Positions 44,581-56,621 of a DNA stretch of 64,000 nucleotides are shown here, piece by piece (position 1 is the stretch's first letter; the number at the start of each line of letters is the position of its first letter). Source of the DNA: Heliocybe sulcata (taxonomy: Eukaryota; Basidiomycota; Agaricomycetes; Gloeophyllales; Gloeophyllaceae); assembly GCA_004369045.1 (NCBI GenBank), contig ML213503.1, forward strand, positions 2,017,121-2,081,120, read 5' to 3'. The position numbers and the translations under genes are program-made. Under the pieces are notes generated by a model. That model was not told the DNA's origin, did not search any database, and was given only the letters and a program-made list of their open reading frames with translations.

Positions 44581-47059
44581 CTATTCGTCGCCATCCTCGC
44601 CGTTCTTGCTCATACCAGCGCTCCAGACGGTGCTACCGCTGGAGCCGGCCTGGCTCCTGCGGCTCCGCCTAGTCCGGGTAATCTCGGTATAGCCACCAGT
44701 AGCGCCCTTCGCAATTTCCGCACTGAGAGTGCGTTCATGAGCATCCAAGGCGGCGAGCTTGTTCTCGGCTTCAGCTTGTTCTAAGGCCTCCTGGGTAAGG
44801 GGCGGCTGTCCGAGTTGGACGCTCGGCGAATCGAAGGACGATGTCTCGGAGCTGGGAGTCGAACGGGTCCGGAAGAAAGAGAAGCGGGATCCGCTGGTCG
44901 AGCTGTTCTGCGAAGGGCTCGGGGAGTTAACTGACTGTGGTGCGGGAGAGGAGATACTCTTCTGAATCATGGGAGGGCTTGTGACAGCCGGCTTTTCGAT
45001 ACCCATCAACTTCATGGTGGCAATCATTCTCTCCCGCTCCCGGCGGTCTTCCTCATCTTCTTGAGTGTCCAGCTTCCGGGCGCCAGTCACAGACCCGGCC
45101 CTCAGAGTCAGAGGCTTCAAGGTTGGAACCTCAGCTTTCTTGTCTCCTCCGAACATCGCGAAGCTACGCCAGTCGAAGGAAAGAGAGCGGCGATTTTTCG
45201 TCATTGGCTTGTTCATAGCGTCTTGCGGTGGGGTTGTCGCGGTAGGAGTGGGAGAAGAGGGGGATGGCTGTTGCTGCGGAGTGGACGATGCGCCGAAACC
45301 AAAGATTGCAGATTGGGGGCGTTGCTTAGGCTTTGGGGGAAGGTTGTCAAAGGTAGTGAAGCCAGGTGACTTGGGATTCGGGGTTGGGGGAACCTTTTCG
45401 TAATCGACTGCAAGGACATGCTCAAACCCTTCCTGAGCGATAATCCTATCAATGATCTTCGACGCATACAGCGACAACGCCTTGTTAGCATCCTTAAGGG
45501 ACTTGACTTCATTGCGTAGAGTCTCCATGTCGGTGGGGACCGCTTCGGCGTCGGCCGCTGTGGAGACCTTCCGCGACGCGTCCGCATTGCCCTTCTTCGA
45601 CTTCTTCGGAGATTTAGGATTGACAGTAGAGCGATCACGCTCATCGACTGCCCTGCCTTCAAGAATATCCTTGTTCTCCGCACGTCCGAGCTCAGCGGCG
45701 AGGTCGAGACCGGGGCCAGTAATGGGAAGATCAGCAAGGGATTCGCCGTGTGGTCCAGGAGAAAGTGACTTCGAAGACATTGAGGCTCCTCTGCCGCGCC
45801 CACGCCTCCTCGGTTGGGTGGGCGAAGCAGGCTCGGGTTCGGGCTCAAGACTTCTTTCGAGCTCGGCTTCGAGCGTAGAGTGCACGTCTTGCGCGTCCTC
45901 CTCTGCAGCTTCTTCGACAATCTCGAGACGCCTGCGCTCCATGCTGCCGAGACTGCTGTCACCGGATTCCGACATGTCCGCAGTTTCATCTTCATCGTCG
46001 CTTGAGGAACTGGCAGCTGCCGCCGCTACTTGTTTCAACAGGTCGAATTGGCCGTTCAATGTCTTCTCTGTCAGCAGGATATTGTAGCTTTCATTTTCTT
46101 CCTGCAACTCCCGGTTAACCCGTTTCAGGTCAACCAACTGGGACTGCAGCAGTACTAATGTGCTCTGCATGGACGAATAGGACGTGGAAAGGGTAGATAG
46201 CTCGAGCTTCAGTGCGGTCATTTCGGCCGGCTCGGTTTCAGGATCATCCATGTCCTGAGGCTGCTCGGGACTGGAAGTAAGCGCGTCGGTCTCCGCGTTC
46301 TCAACCTCCTCCTCAGGGGCTATTGAATCCGTCTCGGACGGCTCGTGAGCGTGAGGAGACGGTGCTTGCTTGCGCGTTTGAGTCAGCGACGCAATGCGGG
46401 ACTTTAGATGCTGCTCGTTGTCATAGAAGGCCTGTCTCTCAGCCTCGAATGTTGAGGTCTGCGCAAAAGTTAGTTATAACTCAGAGGACGTGACCAACAT
46501 GTGTACCTGCTCATTGTATCTGCGCTGTACGTCCCGCTTCTCCTTCTCCAGCTCTCGGACTTGGTTGCGCAGCTTGTCGACAATGTCCATTCTGGCCGCC
46601 ATCTCCTCCTCCATGCGCGCTTGATCGGCATAGAGTTCGGTTAGCCTAGACTCGGCCGAATTCAGAGCGGAAGAGAGATTGTCGTTTTCGGCCGTGAGAT
46701 TGGTGTTGACCTGTTCCTTGTTTTGGAGTTGCACCATTAACTGCAGAGTGACGTCGCGATCAATGTTATGGCAAAAGAAGACCATCCTAGCACCATACCT
46801 GCTCCTTTTCATCTGTTTCGCGTCGCAAGGAGTCGGCGAGCGACTCCTTGGTCTCTACACCATTCAGACGAGGAGGAGCGGCAGCTCTCAGCGACGCCCT
46901 ACGACCTGGCGACATAACAGTATTGGACCTAGAAGAGACAGCAGAGCGCGCCGTTGCCCCCTTGGATATTGAAGACGAAGGCGTGTGGGTGGGCCTTGAC
47001 GATCCTGGCGGGGTGCGCCGTGCGCCCGGACCAGGAGGTGGTGAGGCGACTGTGGCCAT
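44581..47059 (-). CDS. Large coiled-coil protein, unidentified
   Basis: Three exons give a protein of about 780 residues. The N terminus MATVASPPPGPGARRTPPGS is disordered and basic. A long coiled coil follows (NKEQVNTNLTAENDNLSSAL, MDIVDKLRNQVRELEKEKRD, and later TALKLELSTLSTSYSSMQST with VNRELQEENESYNILLTEKT). Acidic Ser-rich and Ser/Pro-rich linkers carry further helices (MDIVDKL, AVTSPP, ALEQAEAENKLAALDAHERT). It ends SAGMSKNGEDGDE. ELQEENESYNILLTEKTLNG recurs in uncharacterised mushroom proteins, as far as I can recall. A role in vesicle or cytoskeletal tethering is possible but not shown. Confidence 0.75.
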
Positions 47060-47430
47060 AGCAGATAAAGTTAAGACAGGTAGAAGGAATAGAAGGAGGA
47101 AATGAAGAAGAGAACCAGCCTGACCGAGTGCAGGGGTAAGGAAAGCGAATGCTGGTCAGGCTGTCGTTAAGGGGCACCGCATTTACCAGCGAGTGCACGT
47201 CTGAACCCCACGTGGCGCGCAGATATCCGTTCAACGCACTTGACGCTCGCGCCACCGACGCGTCTGCTACTGCAGTCTGGCAGGGCGCGTTCAAAGCTTC
47301 AGAAGGCCATACGACGATGTTCTAAACCGTGCACTTTTTACACTGTCAATGTGGACTGGGGTTTGATAGAAAAATACATGACTTCATCAATTATCTACAG
47401 GCGATACTAGCCGTCTACTGGATATGATAG
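47060..47430. promoter_or_regulatory. Presumed promoter of the coiled-coil gene
   Basis: No gene seen between the coiled-coil start and the decayed gene next to it. Confidence 0.4.
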
Positions 47431-48405
47431 ATCTTGGCCGCGACTCCTGCGAAATGCGTGGACCGGTCAACACCTGAGATTGGCCCGCCACTCCAGGAAA
47501 GTCTGCGGTATATGCAGCCCCGGCTTCTTACCTTGCACGCCATCCAGTTCAACCCAGTCGCTCCCAAGACCATAGATAGCATTATACTGCGTGAGGTCCA
47601 AATGACCCTCGTGGTGAGCTCTCAGATCCGAAAGGACCTCCAGCTTTCCCGCATCACCCCGCTTGCTCGGCCGCTTCAGCTCGACGACGAGCAGAGGGTC
47701 GCGCTTCCCCCAGGCGTGGCTACGATAACTCCTGCTTGCCTCCTTCGCCTAAGAGCTGGTGATCAATGGCATGCCTTTGTCGGTGGGAAACCATGTTGTC
47801 AGGATCGTGCCGTGTGTCGCATGGAATTTGTCTTCGATGAATTGTATAGAGCGGCAGCATCTGACAGACCCAGTCGCTGTACACGACAGCTCGAAATCAA
47901 CCATTGTTTTACACTGGCGGTAGTGGAACAGCTAGCCTACCCCTATTATTCAGTTACTGAGGCTACGGCAAGCTGCCGTGAGCACTCACCGCTTCACTCC
48001 TAACAATTGGAGCCTATGGGAAGCCCCCGCTCATCCACTCTTGACTTCCCCGTCTCGTCCCAAGAGACGACCATAGTATGCGGCGCAAACAGCCTCCGCA
48101 CATCGCCCTCCACGGGTATCACCTGTGGGAGCCTCTCAAAAGCGGGAGGTACAGGAAGCGCCGTAAGCACCTGAACGTTGTACGGGCGGTGATAGTCCAC
48201 AAAGCAGCAGAGAAAATGTTCATGAGAGCCGGCGTCGTCGTTCAGCTCGACGCGTACGAGAGCCAGGGGTATCCCCAAAGTGGACTCCAGTTGCTGGAGG
48301 AGCGGACGGTCGTTGACCTCAGGCAGGTGGTGTTCAGTGCGCTAGCGCTCGAGAGCTTCTCTCGACACGCAATAGCCGACTAACGTGCATGGAACGAGGG
48401 TCATG
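47430..48405 (-). pseudogene. Decayed gene with a PD-(D/E)XK-like end
   Basis: The minus strand keeps two protein-like segments in the same direction. The first (about 48380-48000) includes TLGIPLALVRVELNDDAGSH and DYHRPYNVQVLTALPVPPAF. The second (about 47910-47460) includes FIEDKFHATHGTILTTWFPT, RDPLLVVELKRPSKRGDAGK, QYNAIYGLGSDWVELDG and HIPQTFLEWRANL. VVELKRP resembles the strand with E-x-K of the PD-(D/E)XK nuclease-like fold. About three interruptions prevent a continuous reading, and a plausible intron lies between the segments. It looks like a recently decayed host gene, though unusual splicing cannot be excluded. No function is assigned. Confidence 0.45.
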
Positions 48406-48543
48406 ATGGTTCTAGTCAAGGTGAATTGCGAGCCACAGATTCAGGTCAATTACTGTAACCCGTGACATGCACGTGATGCCTCGGCAAAGAGCATGTGGCG
48501 AAATAAACTATTATGTAAATTGCGTAAAGACGCTCTTACCGCA

Positions 48544-49837
48544 ATGGAATCCAAACCTGTGACCGCTGAGGGACTGTTCAGCGAAATTCAATCCGAATCA
48601 CTGCAAAATGTATGTTCTTTTCCTTCGCTCCATCGCAGAATGAAATTTCTAGAAGAGCCACAGCTGCTAAATTCTGTCCGGACGGAGAGTAAGTGATGTT
48701 CTTCGTCGTCTCTTCGGTTGATTGACGGTCCGGCGGCTAGCATGTCCCCCAGGCTGTACGCAGATTGCTGCGTTGGACGCCCACTGTTTCTCCTCTACCC
48801 GCCATCAGGCATCTCCACTGTCTTCAATGAATCGTGGAGATGTCATTGAGGTACAGGGCGCCGCCGGTACCGGAAAAACGCACATCGTCTACCATTTACT
48901 CGCCACTTGTCTTTTGCCTGTTCGGTACTCCGGAGTTGAGCTCGGGGGATGGGGCAAGGCTGCGGTCGTCCTTGATACAGAGAACAGCTTTGATATCCTT
49001 CGCTTCCGTCAGCTCATTCTCTCGCGCGTCCTGCATATACTCAGCACCCGGACATCCGGTTCCGTTAGCCTGAATGAAATGACTCTGACCACCACTGCGC
49101 AGTGTATCACCGATCAATGTCTCCAAAATTTACACCTGTTCACTCCATCCTCTTCGCTTCAGCTGGCTGCCACACTCTTACACTTGCCTGCATACCATGC
49201 CGCCCACATGCCGGACTCCGAAATTGGCCTTATTGCAATCGACTCCCTCAGCTCATTTTACTGGGTCGATCGATACACCGCTGAGAAGGCTCGTACCGCG
49301 GCCGGTACTTCCAGCCGTTCTGCGCTGCCCTCGGTATCCGTCAAGAATCCATTAACATGCGTCTTGTCAGCCTTGCAGCGTATCCGGTTATCCCATGGCC
49401 CGGTCATTGTATATACCAACTGGGGCTTAACGCATGTCCCGAATCCGGATGGGAATCCGCCACACCAACAGGGCTCTTTCTATAAGCAACACCTGTATCC
49501 TAATCAGTCTTTGTTAGATGCATCTTCCGCGTCGACCTCCGGTGCCTCAAGCCCGCTGTTGCCACTAACCCATCACATAACTCTCCCCTTCATTCCTATA
49601 CCGCCCTTCCCTCCGGGCATATCTCTCGCTGATGCCCGCGAGCAGGACTCCAAATACCGGCAACATGTGATACGTAAAGGAGAAGTCACTGCAATTGCAA
49701 GAACGGTCGGTAGCACGAGGACGAGCAAGTTCACTTATCCGATTACCACAGGACAAGCTGCCGATACGCTCAGTGGTGACTTATCAAGCAATCCGGTCTT
49801 CAACGAAACTACGATCGAACCTGGATCGCAAGACTGA
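48544..49837 (+). CDS. XRCC2-like RecA-family recombination protein
   Basis: A RAD51 paralogue of the XRCC2 type. The start MESKPVTAEGLFSEIQSESL is followed by EEPQLLNSVRTE; an intron at about 48690-48740 is removed to give TCPPGCTQIAALDAHC. Walker A is GAAGTGKTHIVYHLLATCLL, in RGDVIEVQGAAGTGKTH. AAVVLDTENSFDILRFRQLI and the Walker B region IGLIAIDSLSSFYWVDRYTA are close to XRCC2, as is GPVIVYTNWGL. The C terminus is longer than the animal protein and disordered. XRCC2 works with RAD51D in the BCDX2 complex during homologous recombination. An upstream in-frame ATG at 48493 would add 17 residues. Confidence 0.8.
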
Positions 49838-50063
49838 TTATTGTGAATTGCAGCTACATTAGGCCGGTGTAGACTACCCGTATGCGAGACTATTATGAGA
49901 ACCGCTCTACTATAGGTTAAACTAACCAATAAGTTATCTAGTGATGCTGGATGATTTCTAGTGATACAAATGCAGAGATTAGAGAAGAATAAGATGGGGT
50001 GTGTGACTAGAGCTACAAGGTGCGGCACAAGCAGTCCAAGCAGAGCATTAGATAGCCATTAAC

Positions 50064-51946
50064 TTAAGCGGTGGCAGCGTATAATTTGTCTAGATGCGGT
50101 TTGAACTGTTCCTCCACCGCCTTGCGGCGGATGTTGCCCTTGGTGGCGGTACGAGGCAGCGTCTTGGGCGACACGATGATGATGAAGCTTGGCGACGTGA
50201 TGCGCTCGTGGAGATAGCGGCGCGCGTGGAACTGTCTTGTCTTGCGGAGGATCTCCTTCTTCAGCTTCGTGTGATCCATGTCAGCCGATGCAGGCTCGAC
50301 GAAGAGCGCAGGCGATGGCCGCCCATTGCCCACGACAATGCATTCGGAGATCAAGTCTCCGCACATAGTGCGCACGTTATCTTCAATGGCCCTACAATTC
50401 ATTTGTCAATTGAGAGCGCGGATCAGTGTGGCGCTGGACTCACTTTGTATCACATCGCAGGCTGTTCTCGCTCTTGATCCAGTCGTCATCGCGCCCACGG
50501 GACACGTAGCAACCCGGCTGAACTTCCAAGAACAGGTCGCCGGTATGGAAGTGGCCATCAGCATGTCTCAAAGACACGTCCGGACAATCCCCCGAGTCAC
50601 TGAGAATGACGAGCTCGACCAGATTGGTGTTGACAGATTGATGGCCCGCCTCGTTCTGCGATTTAGACGCGATCGGGAAGAAGCCGTAAGACACGCCTTC
50701 CAAGGGACGCAGACTCTGTCTGTAGGGTCCAGTGCCGCCTACTGACAGTAACATGGCGCCGCACTCTGTGTTACCAAAGAGGTTCTAGGGGAATGAAGAG
50801 TCAGAATATTACGGACAGAAACCCGCAGTGGGGGGCTCACCCTAATCTGCAGGCCGCTCTTGGCAGCCCACTCCTCCTCATCTCGTGGTAACGGCAGACC
50901 GCTGTATACCACCTGATCCATACTTTGCAAGAGAGCGACCAGCTTCGGATTCAGACGCGAATTGCGGAGATGAATGCCGAGGAAAGAGGCAAACTGGTGC
51001 AACCGGTTGAGATCGCACCGGCGGACCATATCAGCCAGTTCCTCAGATGAGAACCCGATCTTGGTGGGCTGGATCGTACATGAACCGTGTTGAATAGAGC
51101 CGAGGAGCACTGCAAAGCGCGGGTTAGGATCGAGGGATAGCTTGATCTACAGATGAGTGCTTACTGAACGTCTGCGCGATATGGCACATGCTGCCCCTGA
51201 TATAGATATTAGTTCCTGGCCGGACGACAGTACAAAATCACTGACATCCATGTCGACACGTCTTGCCTACCGGGATTTGCGGGCTGGCTGACTTGGCAGG
51301 CCTTGTCGATGATGGTGTTCAACCAAGTATAATTGCAGGGAACCAACTTCGGACTACCGGACGTCGATCCGCTGGTGTGGAAGATAAAGGCGAGCTCAGT
51401 GCCGCTAGAGGGTTGTAATAGCGCCGGGAGGGGATCTGAGCTAGCCGGGATTTGGCCATCTGCGGCTGCGGCAAAGGTGGGGATCGAGTTGTCGGTCAAG
51501 GTGGGCGCGAAGGCCGCGTCGTAGATCAGGGCCTTTGCGTGCCCCTTCTGTAGTAGCTCGAAGACGACGTCCGGGTTGGGGAGTCGCAGACTGAACAATT
51601 GCGGCACGTAGCCCGCGCGGGCAAGACCGTATATGTGGAGGACATCGGTATATGTCATGCCACCGAGCCTGTTATAATAACTTGTTAGGTACGCTCTTAT
51701 GGACAATGATCTGCGAGCCTACCATAAACCGACTACTGATTTTGATGGGATGCCGTTACTCCGCAGGGTGCGACTCCAGTATCTGGCAAACCTCTCGACG
51801 TCTCGAAGGAACTGGAGGTATGTGATCGACGTCCATTGCGATACTGCTCCTGTCGAGTCGATCAAGGGGATCCTGAACACGGGGGAAGAGGCGTAGTGGG
51901 ACGCGGCGGTCTCGAGAAGACTTAGGTGTGATCTATAGGCAGGCAT
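50064..51946 (-). CDS. Stand-alone adenylate-forming enzyme (ANL superfamily)
   Basis: An AMP-dependent acid-activating enzyme. The start MPAYRSHLSLLETAASHYAS leads to VGLWLGGMTYTDVLHIYGLA and the ATP-binding loop FIFHTSGSTSGSPKLVP. Later motifs are NLFGNTECGAML, the ATPase pair HFHTGDLFLEV and SRGRDDDWIKSENS, and a C-terminal lysine motif LPRTATKGNIRRKAVEEQF. It stops 20 residues later at YAATA. There is no carrier-protein, reductase or thioesterase domain, so it is not a complete NRPS-like enzyme. It probably activates a carboxylic acid and passes it to CoA or a separate carrier; the substrate cannot be read from the sequence. Five or so introns are removed. Confidence 0.8.
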
Positions 51947-52010
51947 GAGGAGGAGGAGGAGCTGAGATGAGAATCGATGTGTCGGTGCTGATGCGACCAG
52001 CAGTGACTTA

Positions 52011-52021
52011 CTCTTATATCC
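52011..52021 (-). promoter_or_regulatory. TATA box of the adenylating enzyme gene
   Basis: GGATATAAGAG on the minus strand lies 65 bases upstream of the ATG at 51946, a usual position for a fungal TATA box. Confidence 0.45.
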
Positions 52022-54628
52022 ATGGCAAGTTGACTGGCAGGGGCCAGTGACTCACGGGCACAGATCCCGCACGACTAGCGAATCTGTGGCAGTAGGTAGG
52101 TTTCCAAGACGCAAGTTTCGGATAGCCCCAGCGTTCGCAGCCAATTGGCCATGGCTGAAACAGTCGAGAGCGGGAATGCGGTGCCCCAGCGTGAGGCATT
52201 CTATGAAATTGACGAGATCTGCGGAAAAGAGAGACGGAGACGTGGACCGCGAGCAGAGATCCCAAGACGGACACTAACCTAGTTTGCCCTGTCGGGGTAG
52301 TCAGAGCAGGCGTTCGGGACCTAAAGGCAGTGACAGATCAGCCTGTCCGGACCACTTGTTTGATCTCTCCCACAGACAAGCTCATTGCGCCGTTCCTTAG
52401 CCTACGTCCGGCCTCGACGGGAGCAAACTGATATCTCTTATCCCGATTAGGCACCGTGTCCGTCACGTGACTGATTTATTGCTGTCCGACAGCCACCTTC
52501 CCGGCCACCAAATCCCCTGCTGCCTGCACCTGCATATTGCATGTCACTCTCCGCAATTTTTGTCTTTTTTCTGACCGCAAAAGAGCTGGTTAGACTCATC
52601 ATGACTCAATGCTGCGGCTGTGATCAGCCAGTGCTATGTTGATGCAACCTACGGTTCGCTTAGTCCTTGCGCAAACTGCCGCCTGGTGCCTGGCCACGAG
52701 GAGGCTGTGCACCATTTGCTTCTTCCCATGAAGAACGCATCACCTCCCAAACGCGCCGGGCCTCTGCGAGGCCCGACAAGGACTCGCGTGCGCGCTCGCA
52801 GTTCTCCTCCGTAGTCGCCTATTCCTGGGCGCTCCTCGCCGCTCTCAGATTAAGAAAGCGCTTTTCTGCCAGCGCGCCAACGACTTGCTCGGCTGAGCTC
52901 TGGCACCGTGCCATGTGCACTTGCGACCTGTTTGGAGGATCGTAAAAATTTGGTATGGACGTTGTTTTGTGATCTCTGACGCTCCGACTTGGAACGGGCT
53001 TGCCATGCCAATTGCCGGTCTACGTGGGGTTTGATTGAAACGTTTTGTGTGCCGCGGCCATTGCAAGCTCTGAGATGCGATAGCGAGGATATAACCGGGA
53101 CCTCGTGAGTTTCCGTATGTTTTTCTCCTTGTGCTCTTCGCCTTCCCTTCGATCATGTTTATTTCAGGTGACTTCGCACAGTTTGCTGCGAGATACGCAG
53201 TACTGCAAGCGATTCAGCTAGTCACCAAGACGACCATGACGCGTCCACTCGGGTTGATGGCACTGTTCGGTCGAGTCATTGTCACGAAAGCTGAGTTATC
53301 CGTGCTTGATATGCTGAGTAACGTGAAGAACCCTAGCCCGAAATATGACAAACAGACATATCTGACCTTCTTTTCCACGCTCATAAAGACTTTGTACCCG
53401 CCTTCATTAACATTGCTGACCCTGGATGCTGAGAACCTCTGTAGTCCGCTCTCTTGGGAGTGGGATGGCAGCTAGGAACAACACGTACGCTGTCTTGCTA
53501 TACTAGATCAGGCTCTAAATGCCGTCCATCCTATCAAGCATTCCCCAGGTCCGAACTTTGCATTTTGATGCCCGGAACAACCGTCAAGTGACAAGCTCTA
53601 TATCAGCCTGCTGCGAGAGGCCTCATTGACGAACACTTGAATCTTGTCCATCGGGCGCGCAGCGATGTCACCACCCGCCAGAATCACGGACGTCCGTCGA
53701 GACTCGCGATATCGCGGTCTTCCATGCGATGGGAACGTTTCACAGTTTTGTTGCTGCGTATCTGGTAGTTACATCAACACTGTATGGTTGTAGCGACAAG
53801 CTGTCTCACCCCGGCGTATGCTGTTATTCGGACGCATTAGGATCGACTTACGACCTGGTGCGTGCATTGCCGAGGCAAAAAAATATTCATCGCAGCCTTG
53901 ACTGCGCCCGGGTTTTGGCTCGGCTGGCTAAGACCTAGTCGTGCCTCAAGTACTGTACGTGGACAGTGATTTGACACAGCAGGTGCACACGGTTCTGTTC
54001 ATTGACATTGCGCATAAGACAAATACCGCGAAAATGTCCGGCATGTCTCTGAGTGCTCCCGGGCACTGCAAACGCAGACTCGACAGGGCCAGTGCTTCCG
54101 TGGTCTGCCAACCCGCGACCTTTGCATGCACGGGCAATATCGACCTTGAGTGAACTTGCGGATCCGTGAGCTGAGGCTTCTCCCACGTCATATGAGAGGG
54201 CCGTGAGGAGAGCCGTTCCGTACTCTAATAGTGGCGGTGAATAGAGGAATCTGGCCAAGTGTGCACCACTGAACTCCTCGGTCTAGATGTCATCGATGAC
54301 AAGAATAATCGTGCTGAGAATATCATGGCAGATATGAACCGGAGCAGAGAAGGCGCTAGATACTGGAAGAACTTGCATTCCGCGTCGCGCCACAGCAAGG
54401 GCAATCGATGACCCTGCAGATGCACTGCGATCTGAGCCAGATCGCACTACAGACAGAATTAAATGGATCTTCCGTGGCTGGTGCAGGGCGATCGGGATGG
54501 ATGCATCGCGAGAGAAGCATCGGCTTCCCCATCAGCCCTCCCACGTGACCTTTGTCGCGTCCAGCGCGTTACGTCACTTATACCACCCACCGTCGTCATT
54601 CTCCAACCTCTCTCCCCACCTCACCGCC

Positions 54629-54638
54629 CTATATAAGG
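54629..54638 (+). promoter_or_regulatory. TATA box of the dehydrogenase gene
   Basis: CTATATAAGG follows a pyrimidine-rich stretch (CTCCAACCTCTCTCC) and lies 46 bases before the ATG at 54684. Confidence 0.55.
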
Positions 54639-54683
54639 CATCGTGTTAGCTCATGGCGGCCCACAACTACCCTCACAGTCACA

Positions 54684-56264
54684 ATGCAATTCGCTGCCAA
54701 CAAATTCCAAGAGGTACGCTCGTCGCACTTGTCATTTCGGGACTCGCCGCTGATCGTGTCTTAGCATCTCGGCACTGTCCCGACTGCCACCACTCCCGAG
54801 TACAAGCACAGAGAAGATGGCTCCAAAATGAAGGCTCTGGCCTGGTTCGGGACAAAGGACGTCCGCATGGTCGAGGCGCCCGTGCCAGACATCACAGACC
54901 CGACAGACGTTATCGTCAAAGTCACTGGCACCACCATCTGTGGATCGGATTTGCACCTCTACCACGGAGAGATCATGACTCTCCAGAAGGGCGACATTCT
55001 TGGCCACGAGGTACGTTACCTGCCATTCCCGGTCATGTCATTTAGGCTAACGTCGCGCAGTTCATGGGTGTCGTTGACCGGATCGGCCCTAATGTCACAA
55101 ACTTAAAGCCCGGACAACGGGTCGTTGCTTCTTTCCAGATCGCTTGCGGTCAATGCGAGTACTGCCAGAAGAAGCTCTCCTCTTTCTGCGACCGTACCAA
55201 CAACTCCTCGTAGGTCTTATCTTCCGTCAAACTCGTTTCATCTCTGACACTAGTGCATTCAGGCTCATGAACTACATGTACGGCCACCGTGACGCAGGGT
55301 TCTTCGGCTACTCTCACCTTACCGGTGGTTTCCCCGGTGGCCAGGCCGAATATGTCCGCGTGCCCTTTGGCGAGGTCAACCTCCTCCCGATTCCAGACAA
55401 TGTTACCGACGAGCAGGTGATCTACCTGTCTGACGTCCTGCCCACGAGTTACCACGCTGTGAAGGACACCGGTGTCAAGGAGGGCGACGTCGTCGGCGTT
55501 TGGGGGCTCGGGCCTATCGGCCAGTGTGTAGCACGCTGGGCAAAGGCCATGGGTGCTTCGCGCGTCATCGGTATCGACAAGGTCCCCGAGCGTCTTGCCT
55601 TTGCGCGCGAAAAGTCAGGCATTGAGACGCTTGACTTTACCGAGCACACCGATGTTGTGAAGAGACTGCAGGAGATCGCGCCCGGCGGTCTCGATGTCGC
55701 CATCGATGCCGGTATGTGACTATACACCCAGTTGTATTTCTACGATGCCAACCCTCGACTTTCAGGCTCGTTCCACGACCCCAAGACCATGGCGCACAAG
55801 GTCCAAAAGACGCTTATGCTCGAGACTGACGTGTCGGAAATCCACAACGAGATGATCATGTCTGTTAAGAAGATGGGTCGCTGCGGTATCATTGCTGCGT
55901 ACGCAGGCTACACGAACGGCTTCAACATTGGTGCGCTCATGGAGAAGGGCGTCCGCTTTATCGGCAACGGACAAGCGCCCGTTCACCTGTGGTGGGAGGA
56001 GATCTTGAACGACTGGATCATCCCGGGCAAGTTCGATCCTACCTTGTGAGTGTCTTGCGGTTTCGCTGGAGTATGCGATGTGCTGACGATCCGGTCAATA
56101 GTATGATCACGCACCGTGTGCCCATCGAGGACATGGACAAGTTGTACGTTGCGTTTGACCAGCGCAAGGGTGGCGTCGAAAAGGTCTTTGTCGAGACGCA
56201 GTTCTCGAACCCGCCGGCGCCGGGCTGCCCGAAGACTACCCGTGTTGAGGAGTGGGCGAATTAA
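54684..56264 (+). CDS. Zinc-dependent alcohol/formaldehyde dehydrogenase
   Basis: A medium-chain dehydrogenase related to glutathione-independent formaldehyde dehydrogenase. Exon 1 encodes [10 protein letters not shown] and joins to [20 protein letters not shown], before [20 protein letters not shown]. The catalytic zinc site is in [13 protein letters not shown] and GHE; the structural zinc loop is [40 protein letters not shown] is typical of the formaldehyde-dehydrogenase group. The NAD-binding loop is [20 protein letters not shown], with [13 protein letters not shown] after it. It ends TTRVEEWAN. Introns follow GHE, NNS, DAG and DPT. A strong TATA box suggests regulated or high expression. 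Confidence 0.9.
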
Positions 56265-56621
56265 ATGGGGGTGATGAGATGAAGTATAACTGATGTATTT
56301 CTATTGAATGTATACCTATAATACGCTTTTGGCATAATGTTTGCTATATTTGTCCTTATCATTGAGGCGTCGTAACATTGAGTGAACGTGAAAACCGTCT
56401 ACTCCTACGCCCTTCGTCACGCATCCCTTGTCAGGTACGCGACGCATGTACTTGACGATAATGCTTCCCTCATCAACGTGCGTCGATCTTTTCCGTCACT
56501 GGACGAGAAACTGCGTAGGACATGGCACGGGATCCTCTGCCGGCATGCATTATTTATATTTCGTGCATATTATCACGATCGTAGGTGGCCCTGAGTATCT
56601 CCTTAGTCGCTGTCTAGAAGC
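56265..56621. other. Intergenic, promoter of the AIM6-like gene
   Basis: No gene. A TATTTATA sequence at about 56550 lies 65-70 bases before the next ATG and may serve as a TATA box. Confidence 0.4.

Larger units (their letters stand above)
51947..54683. other. Gene-poor region of 2.7 kb
   Basis: No gene could be supported. The left end is the promoter of the adenylating enzyme. On the minus strand at about 52070-52230 some 55 codons stay open between splice-like signals but join to nothing in frame upstream. Short frames at 52620 and 53155 on the plus strand lack any known motif. The right end is the promoter of the dehydrogenase. Confidence 0.4.

Noticed and set aside
47910-48405. Reading the two decayed-gene segments as two intact small genes
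   Set aside because: Each segment is interrupted and neither has a clean start-to-stop frame of natural length.
52155-52278. Plus-strand frame MAETVESGNAVPQREAFYEI
   Set aside because: Starts well but ends in an Arg-rich stretch with no continuing exon; it overlaps an equally open minus-strand stretch, so neither strand is favoured.
52620-52814. Plus-strand frame with CANC motif
   Set aside because: Only one cysteine pair is in frame, and no splice pattern joins it to the upstream Cys-rich ATG.
53131-53475. Plus-strand 114-codon frame
   Set aside because: No conserved motif or splice context; hydrophobic stretches look like chance.
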